Positions 1 to 7,410 of a stretch of DNA of 15,669 nt are shown in pieces. Within the stretch, counting starts at the first letter, position 1, and every line of letters starts with the position of its first letter. This DNA is from Saprospiraceae bacterium (GTDB taxonomy: Bacteria > Bacteroidota > Bacteroidia > Chitinophagales > Saprospiraceae), in the NCBI GenBank assembly GCA_020850025.1, contig JADZFI010000125.1:1-15669 (forward strand). Reading direction: 5' to 3'. The notes beneath the pieces are model-generated. The model worked only from the letters and a program-made list of their open reading frames with translations. It did not search any database and was not told the origin of the DNA. The position numbers and the translations under genes were made by a program.

Positions 1-1220
1 AAGACCTCACCGGCTGGGAAATGCAGCGCGCGCTCATGGAAGAGGTGAAGAAGTGCGCCAACGTGGAAGTGGCCGAGCACTACTTTGCGCTCGACCTCAT
101 TACCCAGCACCATCTGGGCCACATGGTGATCCGTGTCACGCCCGGCATTGAATGTTACGGGTGCTATGCGCTGAACAAGCAAAACGGAGAAATAGACACC
201 ATACTAGCCAGGGCCACCGTCATGTGCACCGGTGGGGCCGGGCAGGTGTACAAATCCACCACCAACCCGATCATTGCCACCGGCGATGGCATCGCGATGG
301 CTTACCGGGCAAAAGGCCGGGTGGAGAACATGGAATTCATGCAGTTTCACCCCACCTCCCTGTTCAATCCGGCAGGTGAAAGCCCTTCTTTCCTGGTGTC
401 GGAGGCGGTGCGCGGATTTGGCGGTATTTTAAAAACCGCCGAAGGGGAGGAATTTATGCAACATTACGACCCGCGGCTTTCACTGGCGCCCCGCGATATT
501 GTGGCACGCGCCATTGACTCCGAAATGAAAAAGCGGGGTACGGATTGCATGTACCTGGATTGCCGCCATCTGGACAAAGAGGCTTTCCTGGCGCATTTCC
601 CAACCATTTACGAAAAATGTAAAAGCATCGGCATTGACCCAATGCGCGATATGATCCCGATCGTACCCGCCTGCCATTACACCTGTGGCGGGGTGATGGT
701 GGATGCACAGGGACACACCAGCATCCAACGCTTGTATGCTGCCGGAGAGTGCAGCAGCACGGGTCTTCACGGCGCCAACCGCCTGGCCTCCAATTCACTG
801 CTCGAAGGCATGGTCTTTGCCCACAGGGTAGCGCACGACCTTCCGGGCAAACTGGAGCAGTGGGCATTTCAGGAAGATGTGCCCGACTGGAATGCCGAGG
901 GTACCACCGACCCCCAGGAAATGGTACTGATTACCCAAAGTTTGAAGGAATTGCGGGAAATTATGTCGTACTACGTCGGCATTGTGCGCTCCAATGTGCG
1001 TCTGAAACGCGCGCTCGACCGCCTGTATCTGCTCTACCAGGAAACAGAAGAGCTGTATAAAACCACGACCATTAGTCCGCAACTCATGGAGTTGCGCAAC
1101 CTCATCACGGTAGCCTACCTCATCACCCGCTCCGCCTCCCATCGCCGTGAAAGTCGAGGACTACATTACACCACCGATTATCCTGACCAGCTGGCCTTTG
1201 TGGAGCATTCGGTGCTGTAA
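1..1220 (+). CDS. nadB: L-aspartate oxidase NadB, 5'-truncated by window edge
   Basis: NadB is an FAD flavoenzyme that oxidises L-aspartate to iminoaspartate, the first step of de novo NAD synthesis; NadA then makes quinolinate. The reading frame is open from base 3, so the gene begins outside the window. About 405 C-terminal residues are present; NadB is usually about 530, so the N-terminal FAD dinucleotide-binding part is missing. Visible family signatures are QFHPTSLF, the SEAVRGFGG segment, LAPRDIVARAI, the CHYTCGGVMVD stretch, and GANRLASNSLLEG near the FAD site. The end, SHRRESRGLHYTTDYP, is typical of NadB. It resembles SdhA/FrdA, but HGANRLASNSLLE and the C-terminus fit NadB better. 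The TAA stop directly abuts a heptad repeat array, and the next gene is convergent. Whether nadA or nadC lie upstream cannot be seen. Confidence 0.95.
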   Translation, partial: DLTGWEMQRALMEEVKKCANVEVAEHYFALDLITQHHLGHMVIRVTPGIECYGCYALNKQNGEIDTILARATVMCTGGAGQVYKSTTNPIIATGDGIAMAYRAKGRVENMEFMQFHPTSLFNPAGESPSFLVSEAVRGFGGILKTAEGEEFMQHYDPRLSLAPRDIVARAIDSEMKKRGTDCMYLDCRHLDKEAFLAHFPTIYEKCKSIGIDPMRDMIPIVPACHYTCGGVMVDAQGHTSIQRLYAAGECSSTGLHGANRLASNSLLEGMVFAHRVAHDLPGKLEQWAFQEDVPDWNAEGTTDPQEMVLITQSLKELREIMSYYVGIVRSNVRLKRALDRLYLLYQETEELYKTTTISPQLMELRNLITVAYLITRSASHRRESRGLHYTTDYPDQLAFVEHSVL

Positions 1221-1346
1221 CGGCTTACGGCTTACGGTGGACGGTAGATGGCCTACGGCCAACGGTGGATACCAAAGCCAGGAATCCTGCTTGCCGTCCA
1301 CCGTAAGCCGTCCACCGTAGGCCGTAGGCCGTAAGCCGTCTACCGT
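1220..1346. repeat. inverted array of ACGGNNN heptads between convergent stops
   Basis: The whole gap between nadB and the PDZ gene consists of 7-bp words. Seven consecutive heptads on the + strand (1220-1268: six with an ACGG core, one ATGG) are followed by a short centre (1269-1290) and eight complementary heptads (1291-1346, NNNCCGT on the + strand). The last A of each gene's TAA stop is the first base of its arm. The variable triplets come from a small set: CTT, TGG, CCT, TAG, CCA, CAA. The arms can fold into a long imperfect hairpin with every ACGG paired to a CCGT. Its position suggests a bidirectional terminator or 3'-end structure, but there is no T tract. Confidence 0.9.
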
Positions 1347-3070
1347 TAGTTTACCTGCAACTGCTCGGAGTGTACTTTTTCTCCTTGTTGTACCTGAATG
1401 ACAATGGTGTCTTTGGAATAGTCTGCTAGGTCGAATTGCTGGTAATAGCGGCCGCCGAAGGCATTTAGTTCTTCGCGGAAAAGTTGTCGGCCGGCGAGGT
1501 CGAAGAAGGAAACGGTAGTAGCCACCGGTTCGGCAGAAAATTCCACAGTTACCTGTCCCATGGTAGGGTTGGGGTAAGCTCTGAAGCTGTTGAGTTTCAA
1601 TGCCGCTCCGGTCTTGTCGGTTCCAGGGGTGGTATTCACCTTGGGCGCATCTCCCTGGCCACGGCGAATGGTGATGATGCTGCGTTCGCGGAGGCTTTTC
1701 TGGTCTTTTTCACTCCAGTTCCAGGAGGTAAAATCGCGCACCTGCCCGCCATCGCCATCAAATATCTGCACCCTGCTGCTGTTGTCGCGGCAGGCTTTAA
1801 GGGTAGCGTCCACTTTCATGGCCTTGCCATCGCGAGTGAAATCCACCGACACCTTATCTCCCACTTTTTGGGTGGAAATGACCTGCCAGAGCTCGTCGTG
1901 GTTTTTCACTTTTTGACCGTTCAGGGCAGTGATGATATCGCCGTTTTGAAGGCCGGCTTCCTTGGCTGCGGAATCGTCGGTAAAACCGTTCACACGGGAA
2001 CCTTCCGTGTCGCCCTCTTTGTCCATATCTGAATAAACCCCCAGGCAGGCGTCCTTGGTACGCACATTCACCGTGGCATTGCCTTTGTTCATGTCCAGCT
2101 CTTCTCTCAGATCATCCAGACTTTTGCGGATGGTGTTGCCAAAGTCCCAGTTGCCCAAATCCACATTCCAGCTGTTGATGCTTTCGGTGAGCACCGCTTC
2201 TGCGGTGTTCCGTTTGCCGTTTCGCTCATAGGTGATGGTCACCTTATCGCCTGGCTTGGTATAAGCCATGAAATCGCTGATGTCCTCAAAATCGGCAATA
2301 GGGGCTTCATTGAGTTGGAAAATGATATCGCCATCCAGCAATCCGGCTTTTTCAGCCGCTGAGCCTTCTGTTACGGATATCTCTACTCCCGGAGCGTCGT
2401 TTTCGCTTTCGTTGTCTTCATCCGACACCCCCAGAAAGCCTTTTTCTGTGGGTTGCACCGCTTTTGCCACATTGCGACTGGTAAGCTTTGCCTTGGCATT
2501 GTAGGTTTTGCCGTATCGCTCGTACACAATCTCCACCTGGTCGCCCACTTTGGCAGAGCGCATGAATTTGGTGAGGTCGCTCCAGCGGTCAATCTTCACG
2601 CCATTGAGTTGGAGGATTTTATCATTGTCGCGCAGCCCTGCCTCATCGGCTGCCGATCCGCGCACAATATTTACCACAAGTCCGGGCTGATCGGCCTTTT
2701 CATCGGAGTCTTCGTCTACACCAAGAAATGGACTCTGGTATTTACCTGCCTGATTTTCGGGCGGGCTTGGTTTTCCGGGTGATTTTGGGCCTTTAATGAC
2801 GATGCTTCGTTCATCATCGCCGCCGGTGACCTGCACTTCCACGGTGGTGTTGTCGGACCGGTTTTCGCGGACGTATTTGTCCACATCGAAGTTTTCGGCA
2901 GCAGCGCCTTTTTTGATGATGGTTTCGGTACTTTCCGAGCCATCAGCATCTACGGTGCGTTTGGTGATCACTACTTTTTTGTTGCTTTCCTGTTGGGAAA
3001 ACAGCGGCGCCAGACACCATGGTAGCAGCAATAGGGTGACGGCGAGCAGGAGGTTACGGGTTGTTTTCAT
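1346..3070 (-). CDS. secreted triple-PDZ protein with T9SS C-terminal sorting domain
   Basis: 574 residues. It starts with a signal peptide (about 1-26: basic MKTTRN, a Leu-rich core, cleavage near LFSQ). A linker follows, then three PDZ domains at about 113-198, 211-297 and 341-426. Each has the GxLGV-like carboxylate-binding start and an AGL(R/L/Q)xxDxI turn. Residues 491-574 form a type IX secretion sorting domain (RAYPNP motif, FDLAGR core), so the protein should cross the outer membrane through T9SS and be surface-attached or released. I see no protease catalytic domain, so this is not an HtrA/DegP or CtpA enzyme; a binding or scaffold role is inferred. Two in-frame codons further upstream begin with TTG (3076); I prefer the ATG at 3070 because the signal peptide starts there. 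There is no Shine-Dalgarno sequence. The gene is convergent with nadB. Confidence 0.88.
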   Translation of the reverse strand: MKTTRNLLLAVTLLLLPWCLAPLFSQQESNKKVVITKRTVDADGSESTETIIKKGAAAENFDVDKYVRENRSDNTTVEVQVTGGDDERSIVIKGPKSPGKPSPPENQAGKYQSPFLGVDEDSDEKADQPGLVVNIVRGSAADEAGLRDNDKILQLNGVKIDRWSDLTKFMRSAKVGDQVEIVYERYGKTYNAKAKLTSRNVAKAVQPTEKGFLGVSDEDNESENDAPGVEISVTEGSAAEKAGLLDGDIIFQLNEAPIADFEDISDFMAYTKPGDKVTITYERNGKRNTAEAVLTESINSWNVDLGNWDFGNTIRKSLDDLREELDMNKGNATVNVRTKDACLGVYSDMDKEGDTEGSRVNGFTDDSAAKEAGLQNGDIITALNGQKVKNHDELWQVISTQKVGDKVSVDFTRDGKAMKVDATLKACRDNSSRVQIFDGDGGQVRDFTSWNWSEKDQKSLRERSIITIRRGQGDAPKVNTTPGTDKTGAALKLNSFRAYPNPTMGQVTVEFSAEPVATTVSFFDLAGRQLFREELNAFGGRYYQQFDLADYSKDTIVIQVQQGEKVHSEQLQVN

Positions 3071-3230
3071 AGACAAAAAATAGATAGAAAATGTGCAGGG
3101 TGGTGCAGACTTTAGGACATTGAGAGCCCCGATACTGCGCCAAATACAGAATAGCCACCGGCAATGACACCAGTGATGCTCTGAGGTTGCAGGAAAGTTG
3201 CCTTTTCTATGAAAAATATTTTGCTAAGAA

Positions 3231-3947
3231 CTATTGCCCGAAATGATAGCTTAGGTACAGCACGCGAATGGGTTGTAGCCTATAATCCAGCGTATGGTTG
3301 TTGTCGTAGAGAATAAAACCATCGCGTTGGTTTTCCACTTCCGTAAAACTAAGCGCTGCTGAAAAATGAACCTCCAAACCCAGGCTAAGTTGACTGAAGA
3401 TGAAATACCTGATACCAAACAGCGCCGCTACTCCGAACGCTCTTTCCGCGAAGCCGCCGTCGTAGGTTTCGGTGATGAACGGGGTGTTTTGCCCAAACGG
3501 ATAAGCATCTACCTGGTACTCCCCGTTGCTCCATTTGTAAAACCCGAACGCTTCGGCGCCGATGTAAGTACCTAAGCGCTTGCGTACAAATTGCTGTTCA
3601 ATGCCTAAGGAAAGCCCCAAATGCTGGTATTGTCCGTTAAAGCGCCGGTACGACAAGGTGTCGGCCGCCGTAATGCCCAGGTATTGCCTGAAACCACTGT
3701 TATAGCCTGTAAATTTAAAGTGGCTGCGCAAGGAGGTTTGCCGGTGACTTTTCCCGCGGAAGTAAGGGCCTCGGAATCTTTTTTTGAACAAAACACTGGC
3801 GCCAACTTCTCCGGCGATATAGGGTACTGCGTCGATACCCAGCTCCATATTTCGCAAAAAGATTTTGGGAGGCAGCGTATCAGATTGAGCACTCAGGAAG
3901 GTGCTAAAAAGCAAGAAGCTTAGGAGTAGCAGGGTTAGTTTGTGCAT
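3231..3947 (-). CDS. outer-membrane beta-barrel-like protein (paralog 1)
   Basis: 238 residues. MHKLTLLLLSFLLFSTFLSAQ is a clear signal peptide, which is why I choose the ATG at 3947 over the longer frame from 4028, whose extra 27 residues would precede the signal. The mature part alternates polar and aromatic residues as beta-strands do (for example YIGAEAFGFYKW, FGIRYFIFSQLSLGLEVHF) and ends RVLYLSYHFGQ, with an aromatic residue near the C-terminus as in many outer-membrane barrels. The next gene upstream (4091-4804) has the same length, a matching layout and nearly the same ending, so the two are tandem paralogs. No specific family is recognised; an 8-strand barrel would fit the size. The function is unknown and the ligand cannot be inferred. 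Confidence 0.75.
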   Translation of the reverse strand: MHKLTLLLLSFLLFSTFLSAQSDTLPPKIFLRNMELGIDAVPYIAGEVGASVLFKKRFRGPYFRGKSHRQTSLRSHFKFTGYNSGFRQYLGITAADTLSYRRFNGQYQHLGLSLGIEQQFVRKRLGTYIGAEAFGFYKWSNGEYQVDAYPFGQNTPFITETYDGGFAERAFGVAALFGIRYFIFSQLSLGLEVHFSAALSFTEVENQRDGFILYDNNHTLDYRLQPIRVLYLSYHFGQ

Positions 3948-4030
3948 AAGGAGAGGCAAAGAGAGGGGAAGGTACAAAAAAGCAGGAAAATGATGCCTTG
4001 CTGTTTCGTATCTTTCTTCCATTAACACTG

Positions 4031-4074
4031 GTTTCAGACCTGCAAGGTTTTTGGAAACCTTACAGGTCTGAAAC
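4031..4074. repeat. 20-bp inverted repeat, 4-nt loop, between the OMP paralogs
   Basis: The arms at 4031-4050 and 4055-4074 are complementary except for one base, around the loop TTGG. The arm begins GTTTCAGACCTGCAAGG. On the minus strand it follows the stop of the 4091-4804 gene by 16 bases, but no T-run follows it, so a classical intrinsic terminator is doubtful. It may be a dispersed palindromic element or a stabilising 3' hairpin. Confidence 0.85.
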
Positions 4075-4090
4075 CCAAATGCATCGGGAA

Positions 4091-4804
4091 TTATCCCCCG
4101 AAATGGTGGCTCAAATAGAGCAGGCGTGGAATCCAGAAACTGAATTCAAGGGTATTGCTGGTGTATCCATTATCAATGATGGCATTGCTTTGGGTTTGCT
4201 CCAGCCAGGCCGACATGCTGATTTCTGTGCCCAGGCTCCAGCGGCCGGCAAAGAACCACTGCACACCTGCGAAACCCGAGCCTCCCGTTCTCCAGGCGGT
4301 ATATTCCGCCTGGCTTTGACGCAACAGGATTTCCGGCTGGCCCTCAATGATGGCCAGATGATCAACATCTACCGGTCGATTGGACCAACCGAAAAGCAGA
4401 TCAGCTCCGTAATAAAATCGCCAGCGATTGCGCATTTGCTGCCGTTCAATCCCTATTCCGAGATCATACTCACGGTTAGTGCCGGTCAGTCTGCGCTGGA
4501 AAAAAGTATCGGCAATCATACCTTCCGTGAACTGGAAGTTGTAATCATTTTGGGCATGCGTCAGCATACAACGGAGGGACCATTGGTACGTCCGTTGTTC
4601 TTTTTCTTGCACCTTGCCCAGACGGTGCTTGTAGAGCAATACCGCGCCTCTATCAGAATTAAAGGGTATAGAAGCTCCAATGCCAATTTCGTGGCGATAC
4701 AGACGGTAAGGAGAGGCTTCAGGAGTTGCCTCCTGGGCCTGCAAAACTCCGGGCAGGCAAAGCATGGCCATTGCGACCCCGAAGAACATGAGTGATTTAA
4801 GCAT
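4091..4804 (-). CDS. outer-membrane beta-barrel-like protein (paralog 2)
   Basis: 237 residues. The signal peptide is about 1-24 (MLKSLMFFGVAMAMLCLPG, cleavage near LQAQ). The start is the ATG at 4804, just before the signal. The body has beta-strand-like alternation (RHEIGIGASIPF, WRFYYGADLLFGW, RWSLGTEISMSAWL) and ends RLLYLSHHFGG. Shared blocks with the gene at 3231-3947 are the N-terminal xELGI/HEIGI strand, LGI(G)IE(Q/R)Q followed by a Y-x-GA strand, and the final LYLS(Y/H)HFG. The stand-alone terminator between this gene and the EF-G2-like gene suggests it has its own promoter, but I see no convincing box in the short upstream stretch. It may be co-transcribed with paralog 1, 143 bases downstream. 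Function unknown. Confidence 0.75.
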   Translation of the reverse strand: MLKSLMFFGVAMAMLCLPGVLQAQEATPEASPYRLYRHEIGIGASIPFNSDRGAVLLYKHRLGKVQEKEQRTYQWSLRCMLTHAQNDYNFQFTEGMIADTFFQRRLTGTNREYDLGIGIERQQMRNRWRFYYGADLLFGWSNRPVDVDHLAIIEGQPEILLRQSQAEYTAWRTGGSGFAGVQWFFAGRWSLGTEISMSAWLEQTQSNAIIDNGYTSNTLEFSFWIPRLLYLSHHFGG

Positions 4805-4841
4805 GGTTAAGTAGTTTTTGTGTGATTCAACCCCTGACTAC

Positions 4842-4871
4842 AAAAAAGCCGCTCTGGTTTCCCGAAGCGGC
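4842..4871 (-). terminator. rho-independent terminator of the EF-G2-like gene
   Basis: Read on the minus strand, GCCGCT (4871-4866) pairs with AGCGGC (4853-4848) across a 12-base loop and is followed by six T (4847-4842). It begins 27 bases after the TGA at 4898-4900, as expected for an intrinsic terminator of the translation-factor gene. Confidence 0.8.
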
Positions 4872-4897
4872 CTGAAATTTTGGTTTATTTTCTACTA

Positions 4898-7036
4898 TCA
4901 ATGATGTTCCTCATGCTTGTTATGCTCTGCGTACTCAGCAATGAGCTTGGCCTGAATATCTGCCGGCACTGCAGCATATTCGGCAAAAGTCATGGAGAAC
5001 TTGGCCTTGCCCTGTGTGAGCGCGCGCAGGGTGGAGGAGTACTTGTGCAGTTCCTTGAGCGGTACCCTGGCTTTGATGGATTGATAGTGGCCTTCGGTGC
5101 CCATACCCATAATGATGGCCCTGCGGGTTTGCAGATCGCCCATCACATTGCCCATCACTTCCGAATCGCACAACACTTCAAGGTCGTACACCGGCTCCAG
5201 AATTTGCGGTTTGGCATCGTGGAAAGCCTCCTTGAAAGCCATAGTAGACGCAATTTGGAAAGCCATATCATTGGAGTCAACAGGGTGCATTTTACCATCG
5301 TAGATGCTCACGCGCACATCGCGGCAGTATGAACCGGTGCTGGGCCCCTCTTCCATTTTTGCCATGATGCCTTTCTTGATGGCATTGGTAAAGCGGGCAT
5401 CAATGGAGCCGCCAACAATGGCCCAGCAGAAGGAAAATTTGCCTCACCATTTCAGTTCTTCCACCTCAATGTTTTTGGTTGTCAGATCGTGCGGCGCGGG
5501 CATTCCGTCGTAGTACGGTTCGATGCGCATGTGCACCTCGGCAAACTGACCGGCGCCACCGGATTGTTTTTTGTGGCGGTAGTCTTTGTTGGCCTCCTTG
5601 GTGATGGTTTCGCGGTATGGGATACGAGGCTCAACGAATTCCAGCTTCACACCAAAGTTTTGTTCGGCTTTGTAACGTACAATGTCGAGGTGCATTTCGC
5701 CCTGGCCCTGGATGATGGTTTGTTTCAGCTCCACGCTTTGTTCTACCAACAAGGTTGGGTCTTCTTCCTGAATGGAGTGCAGGGCATGCGCCATTTTTTC
5801 CACCTCGGCCTTGCTTGGGGGCACTACGGCCATCCGGATGCGTGGCGCCGGGAAGTGGATCTTTTCAATTTTTAGTTCAGACCCCTTTGGATTGAGGGTT
5901 TGGTTGGTATGAGAACCTTTTAGTTTTACGGTACAGCCAATATCTCCTGCCTTGAACTCTTCCACCAGGTTGCGGTTTTTGCCTTCGCTTTCAAAGAGTT
6001 GGGAGAAACGTTCTACGGTGCTGTTTTCTGCGTTGGTCAGTTCGTCGCCTGATTTGAGTGTGCCGGAGTATACTTTGAAATAGGACACATTGCCCACTTT
6101 GGGCTCGTTCACAGTTTTGAAAATAAACACGCAAGGGCGTGCTGCGGGGTCGCATGGCTTTGTGCCACCGCCTTCCAGAGATGCCGGTGGTCTGTCGGCC
6201 GGACTGGGGCAAATATCGTGAATAAAGCCCATGACGCGACCGCTGCCCATGTCTTTAAGGCCGGAAACACAGAACAGGGGATAAAACTGTCGGTGCGCCA
6301 GGCCGGTGCTGAGGCCTTTGGCCAGTTCTTCCTCGCTAAGGTTGCCCTCTTCAAAGAATTTTTCCATCAGGCCTTCGTCGTTTTCTGCGGCGGCTTCCAC
6401 CAGGGCGTTGTGCCATTCATCTGCCCGGCTCTTGTGTTCGGCCGGTATGGGTTTTTTCTCCGGTTTTCCGCCACCGTCCGGAAATACATACATCACCATG
6501 CGCAGGGCATCCACGATGGCATTGAAGCCGGGGCCCTGATTCACCGGAAATTGCATGGGCAGCACCCGCGAACCAAAGCGTTTGCGCGCCTGATCGAGCG
6601 TCATTTCAAAATCTGACTTCTCATGATCAAGCTGATTGACCACAAACATGGTAGGCGTATCGTTTTTTTCGATGTGTTCCCAGATCAGTTCAGTGCCTAC
6701 CTCCACGCCGCTGCGGGCATTGAGCACCATCAGGGCAGTGTCGGCCACCTTTAATGCCGTAACCACTTCCCCGGAAAAATCGTCGAGCCCCGGGGTGTCG
6801 AGGATGTTGATTTTGGTGTCTTTCCAGGTGCAATGAAGCAGAGAAGCAAACAGCGAGTGACCGCGCTGCTGTTCCAGCGGAGCGTAGTCGCTCTGCGTAT
6901 TGCCCTCCCCTACGGCGCCCCGGCGGGTAATGGCTTTTGCTTCAAAAAGCATGGTTTCGGCAAGAGTGGTTTTGCCGCATCCGGAGTGTCCGCACAGAAC
7001 AACGTTCCGGATCTTGTCAGTAGAATAAACTGCCAT
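4898..7036 (-). pseudogene. elongation factor G paralog (EF-G2-like), interrupted by one in-frame TGA
   Basis: The frame starting at the ATG at 7036 (MAVYSTDKIRN) encodes an EF-G-type GTPase of 712 codons, normal EF-G size, but codon 531 (5446-5444) is TGA. The same frame continues without another stop to the TGA at 4898. G1 is GHSGCGKTT (16-24), G3 DTPG (80-83), G4 NQLD (134-137). The switch II sequence is DTPGLDDF: the catalytic His of canonical EF-G (DTPGHVDF) is Leu, and switch I reads RGHSLFAS instead of RGIT. This matches the EF-G2 paralogs, of which the Bacteroides one is reported to support translocation without GTP hydrolysis. The stop falls early in domain IV, at LKW[TGA]GKFSF, where relatives have Trp-Gly-Gly-Lys, so GGA to TGA is the simplest change. 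Without readthrough, most of domain IV and all of V are lost. It could also be a sequence error. An intrinsic terminator follows. Confidence 0.85.
5444..5446 (-). other. in-frame TGA inside the EF-G2-like gene
   Basis: This single premature stop is codon 531. Both flanks read as family-conserved sequence in one unbroken frame: EVEELKW before, GKFSFCWAIVGGSIDARF after. TGA is an ordinary terminator here: it ends the genes at 7912-7914, 11103-11105, 14224-14226 and 15629-15631, and also this one at 4898-4900. Confidence 0.9.
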
Positions 7037-7345
7037 AACGCAATGAACTGATTTTGGTGAACGGTAAACGGGCTGAGAGCATGACCAAGAGTGTTGTTTG
7101 GTGAAAAAATCTGCTTTCGGCGGTTAATGTAAGTTAGTTTGGTTTTTTTTGGGTGAATTTGCTTGAAAAAAATTAATACTGAAACTTTTTACCTGAATTG
7201 CCATATTTAATTCTGATCAAGCGGGGTTTTACAGGCTTTAACCTGATTTTTTTGAGTAAACCTGGCCAAATTCCTTTGTGCCCCGGAGTGGTAAAGATGA
7301 CGGATGCTTCCTTTTTATCACCATGATCCAGGTCATGCAGAAAGC

Positions 7346-7380
7346 TGTTTCATGTTGTGAAATAATTGAAACATGAAACA
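7346..7380. promoter_or_regulatory. 10-bp perfect inverted repeat, possible operator
   Basis: TGTTTCATGT (7346-7355) and ACATGAAACA (7371-7380) are perfect complements separated by 15 bases. The repeat overlaps the possible -33 TTG of the downstream gene, so a dimeric regulator bound here could control the secreted-protein gene starting at 7411, or both divergent genes. The regulator is unknown. A hairpin with a 15-base loop is the alternative. Confidence 0.5.
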
Positions 7381-7395
7381 GGGGCCTGATTTTTG
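7366..7395 (+). promoter_or_regulatory. candidate Bacteroidota promoter for the 7411 gene
   Basis: TTG (7366-7368), 19 bases, then GATTTTTG (7388-7395). The Bacteroidota consensus is TTG-N17-20-TAnnTTTG, so only the first base of the -7 box deviates. The ATG lies 15 bases downstream. It is the only good match I see in this gap. Confidence 0.4.
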
Positions 7396-7410
7396 CGTTA
7401 ACACTGGCAA

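Larger units (their letters stand above)
7037..7410. other. 374-base divergent intergenic region
   Basis: AT-rich spacer between the EF-G2-like gene (minus) and the small secreted protein gene (plus). It holds the 10-bp inverted repeat and promoter candidate listed separately near its right end. I find no TAnnTTTG box for the EF-G2-like gene and no RNA gene. A 63-codon minus-strand frame at 7238-7429 has no recognisable protein character and overlaps the next gene. Confidence 0.6.

Noticed and set aside
1..1220. Succinate dehydrogenase/fumarate reductase flavoprotein
   Set aside because: Similar fold, but GANRLASNSLLEG and the SHRRESRGLHYTTDYP ending are NadB features.
1220..1346. CRISPR-like array
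   Set aside because: Units are 7 bp with no spacers and the two arms are in opposite orientation, which does not fit CRISPR repeats.
1484..2032. Long plus-strand frame opposite the PDZ gene
   Set aside because: Shadow of a strongly supported minus-strand gene with recognisable domains.
3948..4028. Longer start for the first OMP paralog at 4028
   Set aside because: It would put 27 residues in front of a clean signal peptide; the ATG at 3947 starts exactly at the signal.
4031..4074. Intrinsic terminator of the second OMP gene
   Set aside because: The stem is strong but no T-run follows on the minus strand, so I list it only as an inverted repeat.
3998..4795. 265-codon plus-strand frame opposite the second OMP gene
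   Set aside because: No signal, domain or start context; the minus frame has a signal peptide and a paralog next door.
5444..5446. TGA read as selenocysteine or as Trp in a variant genetic code
   Set aside because: Relatives have Gly at this position, no convincing SECIS-like stem follows the codon, and TGA ends several other intact genes in this window.
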